Counted from the first letter of the stretch, positions 32,915-42,148 are shown. The stretch: DNA of 64,000 nucleotides from Anaeromicropila populeti (GCF_900112775.1 NZ_FOYZ01000004.1:90530-154529), one strand, 5' to 3'. Made by a program: numbers and translations. The notes: generated from the sequence alone by a model not told the origin.

Positions 32915-34285
32915 ATGTCTACAGATAATAGACCAGATAGCAGCAGTGAAACAGGGGATTATTCTTTTATGCAGGAAAAGGTATTACCAAAGAAGAAACG
33001 GAGTCGGAAAAAAACAATAAAATCTTTGGCAAATACAGTCGTGTTAGCAGTAATTTTTGGGTTGATAAGTAGTTGTGTTTTTCATTTATCAAACCCTTAT
33101 TTTGATGAACTTTTTGGAACAGACAGGGAACCCTTTGTGTTTCCCGAAACGTCTCCATCACCTGCAATTTCAGAGGAACCATCTACAGAACCATCCACAG
33201 AACCATCTATAGAACCGTCAAAACCGTCAGGGTTAGCCACAGAATCAGAGGATAATGAAGATACAGATGCTGTTATAACAGAGAGAGAGCATCTGGAGTT
33301 AGTGACCATAAAAGAATATAGAAAGCTGTATACGCTTCTGGCAGAGGTACATGAGAACTCCAAGAATTCGGTTGTTACAGTATCCAGTGTTACCGATGAA
33401 GTGGACTGGCTGAATAATCCATTTGAAAAGACAGATGCAAGTTATGGTGTTGTCATTGCGAATAATGAATCGGAACTGTTGATTATGGCAAGTAAGGATA
33501 AAATAGAAAATGCAAATCAGATTCGTGTAACTTTTCGTAATAATACTACTGTAGAAGCAGAATTATATGCATATGATTCTGATACGGGAATTGCAATGAT
33601 TTCTATTCCATTGGAGAATATTCCGGAGGTAACATTAGATACTGTAGTAGTAGCTGCGTTAGGAGATTCTTATCAGCTTTCTGTAGGAACGCCAGTTCTG
33701 GCTCTGGGATGTCCCAATGGATATATGTATTCTATGATGATTGGATTTATTACAAATAAATGTACTGAGAAATATATTACGGACTATAAGCTGGATGTTT
33801 ATAACACGGATATGGACGAGAATTCTTATGGGGAAGGAATTGTTGTAAATGTAGAAGGTGTCATTATGGGTGTGATTACTCATGATTATAAAGATGAGTA
33901 TAATGCAGACAGCATGACAATTCTGGGGATTTCTAAGTTAAAGCCGATTATTGAGGATATGATAAATAAGAGACCACGTACATATGCTGGCATAGTGGTG
34001 AATGACATTACAGGAGAATATGCGAAGGCAATTAAGGTAGAATCGGGGGTCTATGTGGCGGAAGTACTGGCGGATTCTCCAGCACTGGAAGGTGGGCTGA
34101 AAAATGGTGACGTTATTACAGAAATAGATGATGTACCAATTGCATCGGCAATTGCTTACTCTAATATTTTGAGGAACCATGAACCAGGGGATAAGATTAA
34201 GGTGAAGGTAAAGAGAACTTCTAAAAAAGAAAAGCCAGAGGTTACTTTTACAATTGAGTTAGGAAAAAAGAGCAATAAAAAGTGA
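32915..34285 (+). CDS. HtrA-like protein with degenerate protease domain and intact PDZ domain
   Basis: 456 residues. A basic segment and one membrane helix (about 35-60) precede a Pro/Glu/Ser-rich spacer with PSTEPSTEPSIEPS repeats (about 85-110). A trypsin-fold domain follows (about 145-330) and a PDZ domain (about 345-445, with GVYVAEVLADSPALEGGL). The triad looks lost: the site equivalent to TNNHVV reads MASKDKI (no His), TDLAV reads TGIAM (no Asp), and GNSGGP reads ENSYGE. So it is probably a pseudo-protease acting as a membrane-linked binding protein. ATG 32915 has AAGGAG upstream; the frame extends to 32864. Confidence 0.8.
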   Translation: MSTDNRPDSSSETGDYSFMQEKVLPKKKRSRKKTIKSLANTVVLAVIFGLISSCVFHLSNPYFDELFGTDREPFVFPETSPSPAISEEPSTEPSTEPSIEPSKPSGLATESEDNEDTDAVITEREHLELVTIKEYRKLYTLLAEVHENSKNSVVTVSSVTDEVDWLNNPFEKTDASYGVVIANNESELLIMASKDKIENANQIRVTFRNNTTVEAELYAYDSDTGIAMISIPLENIPEVTLDTVVVAALGDSYQLSVGTPVLALGCPNGYMYSMMIGFITNKCTEKYITDYKLDVYNTDMDENSYGEGIVVNVEGVIMGVITHDYKDEYNADSMTILGISKLKPIIEDMINKRPRTYAGIVVNDITGEYAKAIKVESGVYVAEVLADSPALEGGLKNGDVITEIDDVPIASAIAYSNILRNHEPGDKIKVKVKRTSKKEKPEVTFTIELGKKSNKK

Positions 34286-34372
34286 GAAACAAAATTTTAA
34301 CTTTTCTATTGGCAGATGTTAATGTATAATAAAGAAAACGTATTTGTAATTAGAAAGGTTAGGAAGTTGAGT

Positions 34373-35314
34373 ATGCATTATATTAACGAGTTACGTGAGG
34401 GAGATACCATAGCCGAAATATATTTATGTAAGAGTAAGCAGAATTTAAAGACAAAAGCGGGTAAAACCTATTTTTCAATGCTGTTACAAGATAAGACAGG
34501 TATTTTAGATGCTAAAATATGGGACTTGTCTAATGCCATAGAGAATTTTGAAGCAATGGATTTTATTCATGTGGAAGGCCAGCTTACGAGTTTTCAAGGA
34601 TCTTTACAGTTAAATGTCAGAAGGGTGCGGATGGCACAAGAGGGAGAATATAATGCAGCTGATTATATGCCAGCATCTAAGAGAGATATTAATGAAATGT
34701 TTGGCGAAGTAATATCTTTTATTGATAGTCTTGAAAATCCTTATTTAAAAAAGCTGGCACAAAGTTTTTTTGTAGAGGATAAAGAATTTGTAAAACAGTT
34801 TCAAAGACATTCTGCTGCAAAAAGTGTGCATCACAGTTTTATGGGCGGTTTATTAGAACATACATTAGGCGTTATGAAGTTTTGTGACTTTATGGCAAGT
34901 AATTATCAAATGATTAACAGGGATATTTTATTGGTTGCGGCATTGTTTCATGACATTGGAAAACTGGAGGAAATCTCAGAATTCCCAGAGAATGATTATA
35001 CCAATGACGGACAGCTGCTAGGTCATATTTATCTTGGTGCAGAGCTGCTTGCTCAGAGAATCAGAACCATACCTAATTTTCCAGCTAAGCTTTCTTCACA
35101 GCTTCGCCACTGTATTTTAGCCCATCATGGTGAGCTGGAGTATGGTTCACCCAAAAAGCCAGCAACCTTAGAGGCACTAGCATTAACCTTTGCTGACAAT
35201 GCAGATGCAAAGCTAGAGACGATGATAGAAGCCATTGAAGCAGGCGACGAGAAAAATGAATGGGTTGGATACAATCGTTTTTTTGAAAGTAATATATGCA
35301 GAAGTGTTAAATAG
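34373..35314 (+). CDS. yhaM: 3'-5' exoribonuclease YhaM family (OB-fold plus HD domain)
   Basis: 313 residues, equal to Bacillus YhaM (314). An OB-fold (about 10-95; GKTYFSMLLQDKTGILDAKIWD) is followed by an HD phosphohydrolase/nuclease domain with HHSFMGGLLEHTLGV and FHDIGKLEE (about 130-300). It trims RNA or single-stranded DNA 3' ends. ATG 34373 follows AGGAAGTTGAG and starts in the conserved MHYINELREGD; the open frame begins at 34316, a region not seen in the family. Confidence 0.92.
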   Translation: MHYINELREGDTIAEIYLCKSKQNLKTKAGKTYFSMLLQDKTGILDAKIWDLSNAIENFEAMDFIHVEGQLTSFQGSLQLNVRRVRMAQEGEYNAADYMPASKRDINEMFGEVISFIDSLENPYLKKLAQSFFVEDKEFVKQFQRHSAAKSVHHSFMGGLLEHTLGVMKFCDFMASNYQMINRDILLVAALFHDIGKLEEISEFPENDYTNDGQLLGHIYLGAELLAQRIRTIPNFPAKLSSQLRHCILAHHGELEYGSPKKPATLEALALTFADNADAKLETMIEAIEAGDEKNEWVGYNRFFESNICRSVK

Positions 35315-35355
35315 CTTTGACGAATAAATAGATGGAAAGTGGAGCAGTTAGTAAA

Positions 35356-36762
35356 ATGATTGGTTTGGAAAAAAATGATGAGATAGAAGTTACAATAGAA
35401 GATTTAGGTTCGGAGGGAGAAGGTATAGTCCATGTCAATGGCTATACCTTATTTGTAAAGGATGCCTTGCCTGGTGATACTGCCAAAATTAAAGTAATTA
35501 AGGCAAAAAAGAGTTATGGTTATGCACGTCTGATGGAGATTGTAAAGCCATCTGAGTACAGGGTAGAGCCAGTATGCACGGTTGCACGTCAATGTGGAGG
35601 CTGTCAAATCCAGCACCTGTCTTATGAACAGCAGCTGGTTTATAAGCAGAATAAGATTTTTAATTGTCTGGTCCGTCTTGGGAAATTTTCAGAGCAGCAG
35701 ATTTCTAACATTATGGAACCAATTATCGGGATGGAACACCCATATCATTATCGGAATAAGGCGCAGTTTCCAGTAGGAAAAGATAAGGCGGGAAATCTGG
35801 TAATGGGATTTTATGCGGGCAGAACCCATACAATTATTGATACACCCGATTGCTGTATTCAGGCAGAGGTTAATAGTCAAATTCTTGGGATTATAAAGAA
35901 GTTTTTAGAGAAGTTCCGAATAGAGCCTTATGATGAAACGACTCATAAGGGGCTTATCCGTCATATCCTTACAAGGGTTGCTTATGTAACAGGGGAAATA
36001 ATGGTTTGTCTAGTTTTAAATGGCACCCGTCTTCCTCACAGCCAGATACTGGTGGACATGTTGCAGGAAGTGAAGGGTATAGCAAGCATTTCTATTAATA
36101 TAAATACAGATAAAACCAATGTAATTCTGGGGTCAAGGGTGGAACTGCTATGGGGCAAGCCTTTTATTGTGGATTATATTGGTGATATTAAGTATCAGAT
36201 TTCACCGCTTTCTTTTTATCAGGTGAATCCTTTACAGACAAAAAGGCTGTATGAGACTGCGCTTGCTTATGCGGATTTGTCGGGAAATGAGGTTGTGTGG
36301 GATTTGTATTGTGGAATTGGCACGATTTCGCTTTTTCTGGCTCAGCGGGCAAGGCAGGTGTATGGAGTTGAGATTATTCCTGAGGCTATTGAGGATGCCA
36401 GGGAGAATGCTAGAATTAATGGCATTGAAAATGCGGAGTTTTTTGTTGGTGCTGCGGAGGAGGTACTTCCATTCCAGTACAAGGAGAGCAACGGAACCGT
36501 GGGGGCAGATGTAATAGTGGTAGATCCGCCCCGCAAGGGCTGTGATGAGGCGCTTTTGAAAACAATACTGGAAATGTCACCAAAACGAGTGGTGTATGTC
36601 AGTTGTGATCCGGCTACTCTGGCAAGGGATCTGCGATTTTTATGTGATGGGGGATATGAGCTTGCAAGGGTACGGGGCTGTGACATGTTTGGGCATAGCG
36701 GGCACGTGGAGACATGTGTTTTGATGTGTGCGTCCACCAAAAGGAATCAATCAGACGTTTGA
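35356..36762 (+). CDS. rlmD: 23S rRNA (uracil-5-)-methyltransferase, RlmD/RlmCD family
   Basis: 468 residues. TRAM domain (about 5-60), a [4Fe-4S] cysteine cluster CTVARQCGGC (about 73), SAM-binding VVWDLYCGIGTISLFL, and the catalytic VDPPRKGCDEALL and VYVSCDPATLARD. In Firmicutes one enzyme methylates U747 and U1939 of 23S rRNA. The last residues after HVETCVLMC (ASTKRNQSDV) differ from the family and overlap a VOC-gene remnant. ATG 35356 follows GTGGAG by 11 bases; an in-frame ATG lies at 35332. Confidence 0.92.
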   Translation: MIGLEKNDEIEVTIEDLGSEGEGIVHVNGYTLFVKDALPGDTAKIKVIKAKKSYGYARLMEIVKPSEYRVEPVCTVARQCGGCQIQHLSYEQQLVYKQNKIFNCLVRLGKFSEQQISNIMEPIIGMEHPYHYRNKAQFPVGKDKAGNLVMGFYAGRTHTIIDTPDCCIQAEVNSQILGIIKKFLEKFRIEPYDETTHKGLIRHILTRVAYVTGEIMVCLVLNGTRLPHSQILVDMLQEVKGIASISININTDKTNVILGSRVELLWGKPFIVDYIGDIKYQISPLSFYQVNPLQTKRLYETALAYADLSGNEVVWDLYCGIGTISLFLAQRARQVYGVEIIPEAIEDARENARINGIENAEFFVGAAEEVLPFQYKESNGTVGADVIVVDPPRKGCDEALLKTILEMSPKRVVYVSCDPATLARDLRFLCDGGYELARVRGCDMFGHSGHVETCVLMCASTKRNQSDV

Positions 36763-36841
36763 AATAGCCCTTTGGTTGCCCAATTTTGCTGATGTGGATA
36801 CAAAATATAAGCGGCTATCAAAGCTTGGTCTACAAATCTAA
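36734..36841 (+). pseudogene. Remnant of a VOC/glyoxalase-family gene
   Basis: In the frame overlapping the end of rlmD, 35 codons read PPKGINQTFEIALWLPNFAD then VDTKYKRLSKLGLQI and stop. FEIALWLP plus a D.xYKRL.KLG helix is the pattern of the second half of glyoxalase/bleomycin-resistance (VOC) proteins. There is no start and no other half, so this is a decay fragment. A recombination here probably also changed the rlmD tail. Confidence 0.55.
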
Positions 36842-36957
36842 TTGAAATCGGTAATACAAATAAAACATAAATTTCCAGTTACAAGGAGTGCAAATCGGAA
36901 TTTGACGGAGTGTAAACGCAAAAAACGGCTGTTTTCTTTGCCCTCGTACAGCAGATT

Positions 36958-38751
36958 TTACAATTCGTTTATAGTATCAGTTACAGCCATACTTCTAATC
37001 CTTTTTGATGGAGCATATACCGCAAGAATAGTAGTGATTGTAACAACCACAAGAACAATAGCGATAGGTGCGGCAGGAATGTTCCAAACAGCATAGCTAA
37101 AATGTGTAGTAATAAGATTGTCATAGAGTAATTTACTAATGAATAGACCGATTAAAACACCGACAATACACCCAGATAGAGAGTAGGTAAATGCTTCAGC
37201 TGCTATCATTTTAGTAATTTGATGTTTATCCATACCAACCGCACGCATAGCGCCATACTGTTTTATTCTTGCCGATACACTCATTGATATGCTGTTCATG
37301 ATATTTAAGATGGAAACCAATGTGATGATTATCAAGAAACCATAAACAAACAACATGAACGCAATGTAGGTACTTCTAGTGTGCTGCTCACGCATATCAT
37401 GAAATGTGAAACTCTCGTCTAAAAGATTACTGATTTCTGTTACGTTTTCATTGGTTGCGTCTCTTGTAAGCTGAATTGAAACGAGGGAATAACTCGTTAT
37501 TCCAGTCAAACGCACAAAGGTTTCACCAGAAGTAATCAGCGTTACTTTTCCATCGGTACTGCCATCATCATTAAACGGGTTGTATTTTAACAATCCTGAA
37601 ATTTCCAGTTCTTCACTTCCGATTTGTATTTTATCTCCAACCTTTAATGGATTGTTTTCATCCCAAACAGCAAGTACATAACTGCTGTTTCCATATACCT
37701 TTTCAGTATGGCTACCATTTCTTAGCTGCTTATCTTTGGTAAGACAGTCTAAATCAAAATCATCATAGGAAATCATATCAATCGTGTCAGATTGAGAATG
37801 TATCTTTGCCAAAACATCAAGAACATCTCTACGCCCAAAGACCTGTTTTACACCTGCTACAGCTTTGATACTGATAAGCAATGAATCGTCTATTGAATTA
37901 GCCCCTTCGTTACTTGTAATATTGATATCAGCCGTATTAGAGGATTGAGGCATGATATAGCCAACAAACTGTATTAAAACTGAAAAACTCAAAAAAAGTA
38001 TAATACTAAGGGCAAAAGAACTTGTCATCAATATAAAATTTTTTTTTGCTGATACTGCATGATGAATACCAAGAGAAATTTCAACTTGTCTAATATTTGT
38101 ATTTACCCCATGTATTGTTTTAATATTTTCGGAATTACCCGATACAGCCGACATGGGGGATACCTTTGCCGCCCTTTTTGCAGGAGAACTGGCTGCAATA
38201 AGTACCGTAATAAGACCGACAATAACTCCACTAATAATACCGATCAAACTAACTCCCAAGAGGGGCATATCGGAAAATTCATCGCCTACAAAAAAGCGAA
38301 GTGCAGCACATAATTCCCATGTAATTATAATTCCCAATACAATACCTACCGGAATTGCGGTTTTGCACCAACTTAGTGCTTCCAGCCTTACAAAACGAAT
38401 GATTTGCTGTTTGCTCATACCAATACAGCGCATCGTTCCGAAAAACTTTGTCCTTTGAGCAACATTAGTGTTTATACTGCTCGAAATCATCAATACACCT
38501 GCAAACAGTATCAGGACAAACAAAAACGCTGCGACCATATATAATGTTTGTGCCATTGTACTACTGCTCAAACTTTCCAAACTACCATGTTTGGAAAGCA
38601 GTCTTGTCTGTTCCATTCTAATTCCCATATCAGCCATACTGAAAACAGCAGTTACCATGAAAACAGCAGAAATAATGCAAAGAAGTGTCATACGGTTTTG
38701 CCGTCTATGCACCTTCGCTGAAATGGGAATAAGGCTAAGATAGCTTTTCAT
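36958..38751 (-). CDS. ABC transporter permease with two FtsX domains
   Basis: 597 residues. Each half has an FtsX/MacB permease unit: about 20-230 (with VAQRTKFFGTMRCIGMSKQQ) and about 255-597 (with VSARIKQYGAMRAVGMDKHQ); an extracytoplasmic domain (about 285-455) lies in the second half. Eight membrane helices are visible. Such permeases, with a neighbouring ATPase and two-component system, typically remove or detect antimicrobial peptides. ATG 38751 overlaps the ATPase stop (ATGA) and follows GGGAGG; a GTG start nine bases earlier is less likely. Confidence 0.9.
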   Translation of the reverse strand: MKSYLSLIPISAKVHRRQNRMTLLCIISAVFMVTAVFSMADMGIRMEQTRLLSKHGSLESLSSSTMAQTLYMVAAFLFVLILFAGVLMISSSINTNVAQRTKFFGTMRCIGMSKQQIIRFVRLEALSWCKTAIPVGIVLGIIITWELCAALRFFVGDEFSDMPLLGVSLIGIISGVIVGLITVLIAASSPAKRAAKVSPMSAVSGNSENIKTIHGVNTNIRQVEISLGIHHAVSAKKNFILMTSSFALSIILFLSFSVLIQFVGYIMPQSSNTADINITSNEGANSIDDSLLISIKAVAGVKQVFGRRDVLDVLAKIHSQSDTIDMISYDDFDLDCLTKDKQLRNGSHTEKVYGNSSYVLAVWDENNPLKVGDKIQIGSEELEISGLLKYNPFNDDGSTDGKVTLITSGETFVRLTGITSYSLVSIQLTRDATNENVTEISNLLDESFTFHDMREQHTRSTYIAFMLFVYGFLIIITLVSILNIMNSISMSVSARIKQYGAMRAVGMDKHQITKMIAAEAFTYSLSGCIVGVLIGLFISKLLYDNLITTHFSYAVWNIPAAPIAIVLVVVTITTILAVYAPSKRIRSMAVTDTINEL

Positions 38752-39431
38752 TCTTGACACCTCCCAAAATCGGTAAGTGTGCCGTCAGAAACTTGTAGTA
38801 CTCTATCTGCGGTTTGTGCAATACTTCGACTGTGGCTAATCATAACAATGGTCTGCTCATACTTTTTTGCAGCTTCTTTCAGTAAAGCGATTACCTCGCT
38901 ACTGTTTTGTGTGTCCAAATTGCCTGTTGGCTCGTCCGCAAGAATAAGCGATGGTCTTGTAATGAGCGCTCGCCCGATTGCCACACGCTGTTGTTGACCG
39001 CCAGATAATTGACTGGGTAAATGCCCCCGACGTTCTTTCAGATTAAGTACCGTCAATAATTCCTCAAGATACTTTTTGTCGGGCTTTTGATAGTCAAGGA
39101 GTACAGGGAATATAATATTTTGTTCAACATTCAATTCGGGTATCAGATTAAAGCTCTGAAAAATAAAGCCGATATTTCTGCGACGAAAAATCGTCAAGCG
39201 GGTGTCGTTCATTGCGAAAATATCCTTACCGTCAATCAATACCTTGCCAGAGGTGGGCGTATCAAGAGCACCGACCATATTCAGCAAAGTACTTTTGCCC
39301 GAGCCGGATTCGCCGACAATTGCGACAAATTCACCTTTTGGCACGGAGAAACTGACATTCTTTAGCGCATGTACGGCAGCTTCACCACTGCCGTAAGTTT
39401 TAGAAATGAATTGTACTTCCAATAAATTCAT
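38748..39431 (-). CDS. ABC transporter ATP-binding protein (MacB/LolD type)
   Basis: 227 residues. Walker A GESGSGKSTLL (about 37), Q-loop FIFQSFNLIPEL, signature LSGGQQQRVAIGRAL, Walker B LILADEPTGNLD and H-loop VMISHSRS are complete. It drives the FtsX permease, whose start it overlaps. The gene belongs to a minus-strand operon RR-HK-ATPase-permease (41236 to 36958). Confidence 0.95.
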   Translation of the reverse strand: MNLLEVQFISKTYGSGEAAVHALKNVSFSVPKGEFVAIVGESGSGKSTLLNMVGALDTPTSGKVLIDGKDIFAMNDTRLTIFRRRNIGFIFQSFNLIPELNVEQNIIFPVLLDYQKPDKKYLEELLTVLNLKERRGHLPSQLSGGQQQRVAIGRALITRPSLILADEPTGNLDTQNSSEVIALLKEAAKKYEQTIVMISHSRSIAQTADRVLQVSDGTLTDFGRCQE

Positions 39432-39503
39432 AGGTTATCTACCTCTTTCTGCTTTAATATTGAAAGGTTATCACAACAACCCTACTGCAATATTACACAT
39501 AGC

Positions 39504-40541
39504 CTACAATTTTGTAGGATTTAGAAAGGTGATTGTAAAAGTAGAACCATGACCTAAGGTGCTATCAACCTCGATTGTACCGCTGTGTGCTTCAATAATT
39601 GCTTTTGCAAGCGGCAATCCAAGCCCAATGCCTTGCGTGTCTTTAGAAAAACGGCTGCGGTAAAATCTCTTAAAAATATGTGGTAAATCTTCGGGGTGAA
39701 TGCCACTTCCATTATCTTTGATAACGACTTGAACAACAGACGCAAATTGTTTCCAGCCAATATAAATTTTATTATCCCTTTGCGTATGGTCTAAAGCATT
39801 TTTCACAAAATTACTAATTGCTTCTACCAACCAATGTCGGTCACATAAAAATGTAATATCATTATTGCCAGATAAGACAATTTTCTTGCCCTCCTGTTTT
39901 GCACGAAAGGCAAATTGTTGGGCCATGCTATTCATCATTACAGATATACTTTCTTCCGATTTTTCTATTAAGATCGTGCCAGAGTCAAGTTTTGTGATGT
40001 TCAAAAGATTCTGTATCAATGTTTCTATTCGGTCAAGTGCTTGCTCTGAAAGAGTAGTAAATTCCTTGATAGTGGGATAATCCTTTGCTTCCTCCTGCAT
40101 AATACCATTGTAGACATTTAGTGCAGCAAGGGGAGTTTTCAACTGGTGGGAAATATCAGAAATTGTATCTTTCAAAAAGTGTTTTGATTTTTCTTCATTT
40201 TCAGCGTGGGCGTTCAAAATTGAAACCAAGGAATTAACTTCATGGAATAGTCTGTATAATTCGCCCTCATCATCACATTCAATTCGCGCACTTTGATTGC
40301 CGGAAATATATTCTTTGATTTGCTCGGCTGCGTTTTCCATGATTTCATTTTGCACTTTGAAATAACTGTAACCCTGTATCAATACAGCTACACTCATACA
40401 TACGGAACAAAACAATATAAAAAATGCGGCATATTCAAATCTCAAAATAATAGAAATTATGGAAAGTATGACAAATGTCATCATAAGTAGCAGTGCGAAA
40501 CAAAAAAGTTTTTTAATATTTCTATTTACTAATATTTTCAT
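39504..40541 (-). CDS. Histidine kinase with minimal intramembrane sensor
   Basis: 345 residues. Two N-terminal helices (about 12-34 and 39-60) are separated by only a few residues (LRFEY), so there is almost no external sensor. A HAMP-like linker and HisKA with SHQLKTPLAALNVY (phospho-His about 135) follow; the ATPase has NFVKNALDHT, DNGSGIHPEDL, GIGLGLPLAK. Intramembrane kinases of this layout usually sense through a partner transporter, and one is encoded directly downstream. ATG 40541 follows GAGGTG by 6 bases; an ATG at 40553 overlaps the regulator stop. Confidence 0.9.
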   Translation of the reverse strand: MKILVNRNIKKLFCFALLLMMTFVILSIISIILRFEYAAFFILFCSVCMSVAVLIQGYSYFKVQNEIMENAAEQIKEYISGNQSARIECDDEGELYRLFHEVNSLVSILNAHAENEEKSKHFLKDTISDISHQLKTPLAALNVYNGIMQEEAKDYPTIKEFTTLSEQALDRIETLIQNLLNITKLDSGTILIEKSEESISVMMNSMAQQFAFRAKQEGKKIVLSGNNDITFLCDRHWLVEAISNFVKNALDHTQRDNKIYIGWKQFASVVQVVIKDNGSGIHPEDLPHIFKRFYRSRFSKDTQGIGLGLPLAKAIIEAHSGTIEVDSTLGHGSTFTITFLNPTKL

Positions 40542-40549
40542 TATACACC

Positions 40550-41236
40550 TCATTCACCAATATTCCATTTGTACCCCATACGTCTAACAGTCACTATTTT
40601 TTGAGGTTCACCCGGATTGTCCTCAATTTTGGTACGCAGTCTACGGATATATACAGTCAGAGTGTTGTTGTCAATGTAGTTTTCATTGCAATCCCATAAC
40701 GTGCTTAAAATCTGTTCTGCCGAAAGAACAATGTCGGGATTTTCCATGAACAGACACAACAATTTGTATTCGCTTGCTGTTAAGTCAAGCTGTTCCCCAT
40801 TCTTATTTACTTTGCCTTTTAGCAGTTGTACTTTTATATTATTGGAATTTAATTCCGTATTAGCTTGATTAAAATTATCGCTTCTGCGAAGCAGAGCATT
40901 TATTCTGGATAGAAATACTGCAAGCTTGAAAGGCTTCGTCATGTAATCGTCGCCGCCTATATCTAAGCCCATGATAATATTTGCCTCCTCATCAGCTGCC
41001 GTAAGAAACATAATTGGTATTTTTGATGTTTCACGGATTTTTTTGCACAAATCATAGCCAGAGCCGTCGGGAAGCGATACGTCCAAAATCACCAAATCAT
41101 AGTTTCCCTTTTCCCATAGTACTTTTGCCTCAAGACTTGTGCGGGCAATATCAATATCATACCCTTGCTTTTTCATTGCAAAGGATAAACCACTAATTAA
41201 ACTTAAATCATCTTCAACAAAGAAAATGTGTTTCAT
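40550..41236 (-). CDS. Response regulator, OmpR family
   Basis: 228 residues. Receiver (about 1-118) with EDD pair, phospho-Asp in LDVSLPDGSGYDL and Lys in GGDDYMTKPF; winged helix (about 130-228) with LTVYIRRLRTKIEDNPGEP and VRRMGYKW. First gene of the two-component/ABC operon and cognate regulator of the intramembrane kinase. Confidence 0.94.
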   Translation of the reverse strand: MKHIFFVEDDLSLISGLSFAMKKQGYDIDIARTSLEAKVLWEKGNYDLVILDVSLPDGSGYDLCKKIRETSKIPIMFLTAADEEANIIMGLDIGGDDYMTKPFKLAVFLSRINALLRRSDNFNQANTELNSNNIKVQLLKGKVNKNGEQLDLTASEYKLLCLFMENPDIVLSAEQILSTLWDCNENYIDNNTLTVYIRRLRTKIEDNPGEPQKIVTVRRMGYKWNIGE

Positions 41237-41252
41237 TTGTTTTTACCGTCCT

Positions 41253-41430
41253 TTATTTTTTGAGAGAGTGCCGTCCGTCAGCAGGCTTTTCTACATCTTT
41301 TGGTATCATCCATGCACGATCAAATTTCAGCGTACCTACGATACGATTATCTTCACATAATTTTTGAATTTGCCGTTCCGATATGATCCATTTTTCAGAG
41401 GCGGCTTTCACAGAAAGAATATTCGGATAT
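41253..41430 (-). pseudogene. 5'-truncated helix-turn-helix protein remnant
   Basis: Reads ILSVKAASEKWIISERQIQK, LCEDNRIVGTLKFDRAWM, IPKDVEKPADGR, a compact winged-helix/excisionase-like DNA-binding module common as an accessory regulator domain in Lachnospiraceae. The usual start (a Met before ILSVK) is absent. Upstream the frame continues into sequence (to 41483) that contains a perfect hairpin and is unlike the family, so the original 5' end seems to have been replaced. It ends 16 bases before the response-regulator gene and may be non-functional. Confidence 0.5.
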
Positions 41431-41432
41431 AA

Positions 41433-41467
41433 ATAAAAGCTTCTTCGATATCTGAAGAAGCTTTTAT
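41433..41467 (-). terminator. Perfect 14-bp hairpin, probable terminator
   Basis: ATAAAAGCTTCTTC (41433-41446) / GAAGAAGCTTTTAT (41454-41467) with a 7-base loop. On the minus strand it ends in TTTTATTTATATC, on the plus strand in TTTTATAGAC. It lies inside the odd N-terminal extension of the truncated helix-turn-helix frame. Orientation is uncertain. Confidence 0.65.
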
Positions 41468-41490
41468 AGACATAATACATCATACCATAA

Positions 41491-41948
41491 GTTGGAAATA
41501 TAGTCTAGCAATTTTTTTGATACGCAGTACAATGAGATTACCGGTTAAAAAGGAACATATTGACGAAATGAAAAGCTGGGGTAAGGGGAGGTTAAAGATT
41601 TGGGAGCAGCAGGTTGCTGCTAATTTCCCTTCTGGAGCAAGAATACTAGATATAGGCTGTGGATTGGGAAGGGAGGCGTTTGCACTATATAATCAGGGAT
41701 TTGAAGTGGATGGGCTGGATATTTCCAAAGATGTAGCGGATAAAGCAAACGAAGAAGCGGTGATGTGTGATAGTAGAGTGAGATTTTATCCATATATTGA
41801 ACATGTGATTTATTGGGAGACATTTTCACTGGAAGAACTTGAGAATTATGCAAAGCAGACAGGGTATGATATTGTAATGAGTGGAGAAGGCGAGATATAT
41901 GTACCAGAAGATGGTATTGTATTATATTGCCTGTGCAGGTTAAAGTAA
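41491..41948 (+). pseudogene. Internally deleted SAM-dependent methyltransferase, copy 1
   Basis: A 143-codon open frame (41517-41948) starts with HIDEMKSWGKGRLKIWEQQV and SAM motif ILDIGCGLGREAFALYNQG, reaches DISKDVADKANEEA, and then jumps to a C-terminal tail (YPYIEHVIYWETFSLEELE, SGEGEIYVPEDGIVLYC). The usual central 80-100 residues are missing. It also lacks the ribosome site and first codons that copy 2 (43962) retains. The two copies share the upstream string GTTGGAA..TA.AGTCTAG.AATTTTTTTGATA.GCAGTACAATG. A short stable protein could still be made, but catalysis is unlikely. Confidence 0.65.
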
Positions 41949-41978
41949 ATGGAACGTAATAATTATTAACAAAAAAGG

Positions 41979-42148
41979 ATGTACGATGTGCACAAGAAAA
42001 AGATTGGAAGAAGTTGCAAAGGCTGTTGTACAAAAGCCTTTTATGGATTATTAGAGAATAATGACACCAATATTCAACCTATAATAGATTTATTTCCAAA
42101 ATGGAATGTAAAAGAAGCGGATAAAAATTGGTGTGCAGCCTTTGTTTA
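41979..42148 (+). pseudogene. Fragment of a CHAP/amidase-like protein gene
   Basis: A reading frame contains FYGLLENNDTNIQPIIDLF and ADKNWCAAFVYYCC. The WCAAFV motif resembles the catalytic Cys region of CHAP-type domains, though the family assignment is weak. The first codons (ATGTGCACAAGAAAAAG) are in another frame, so a frameshift lies near 42030. Downstream the sequence turns abruptly into an IS3 remnant in opposite orientation. Confidence 0.4.

Noticed and set aside
41433-41467. IS terminal inverted repeat
   Set aside because: The arms are separated by only 7 bases and no transposase adjoins; a hairpin/terminator is simpler.
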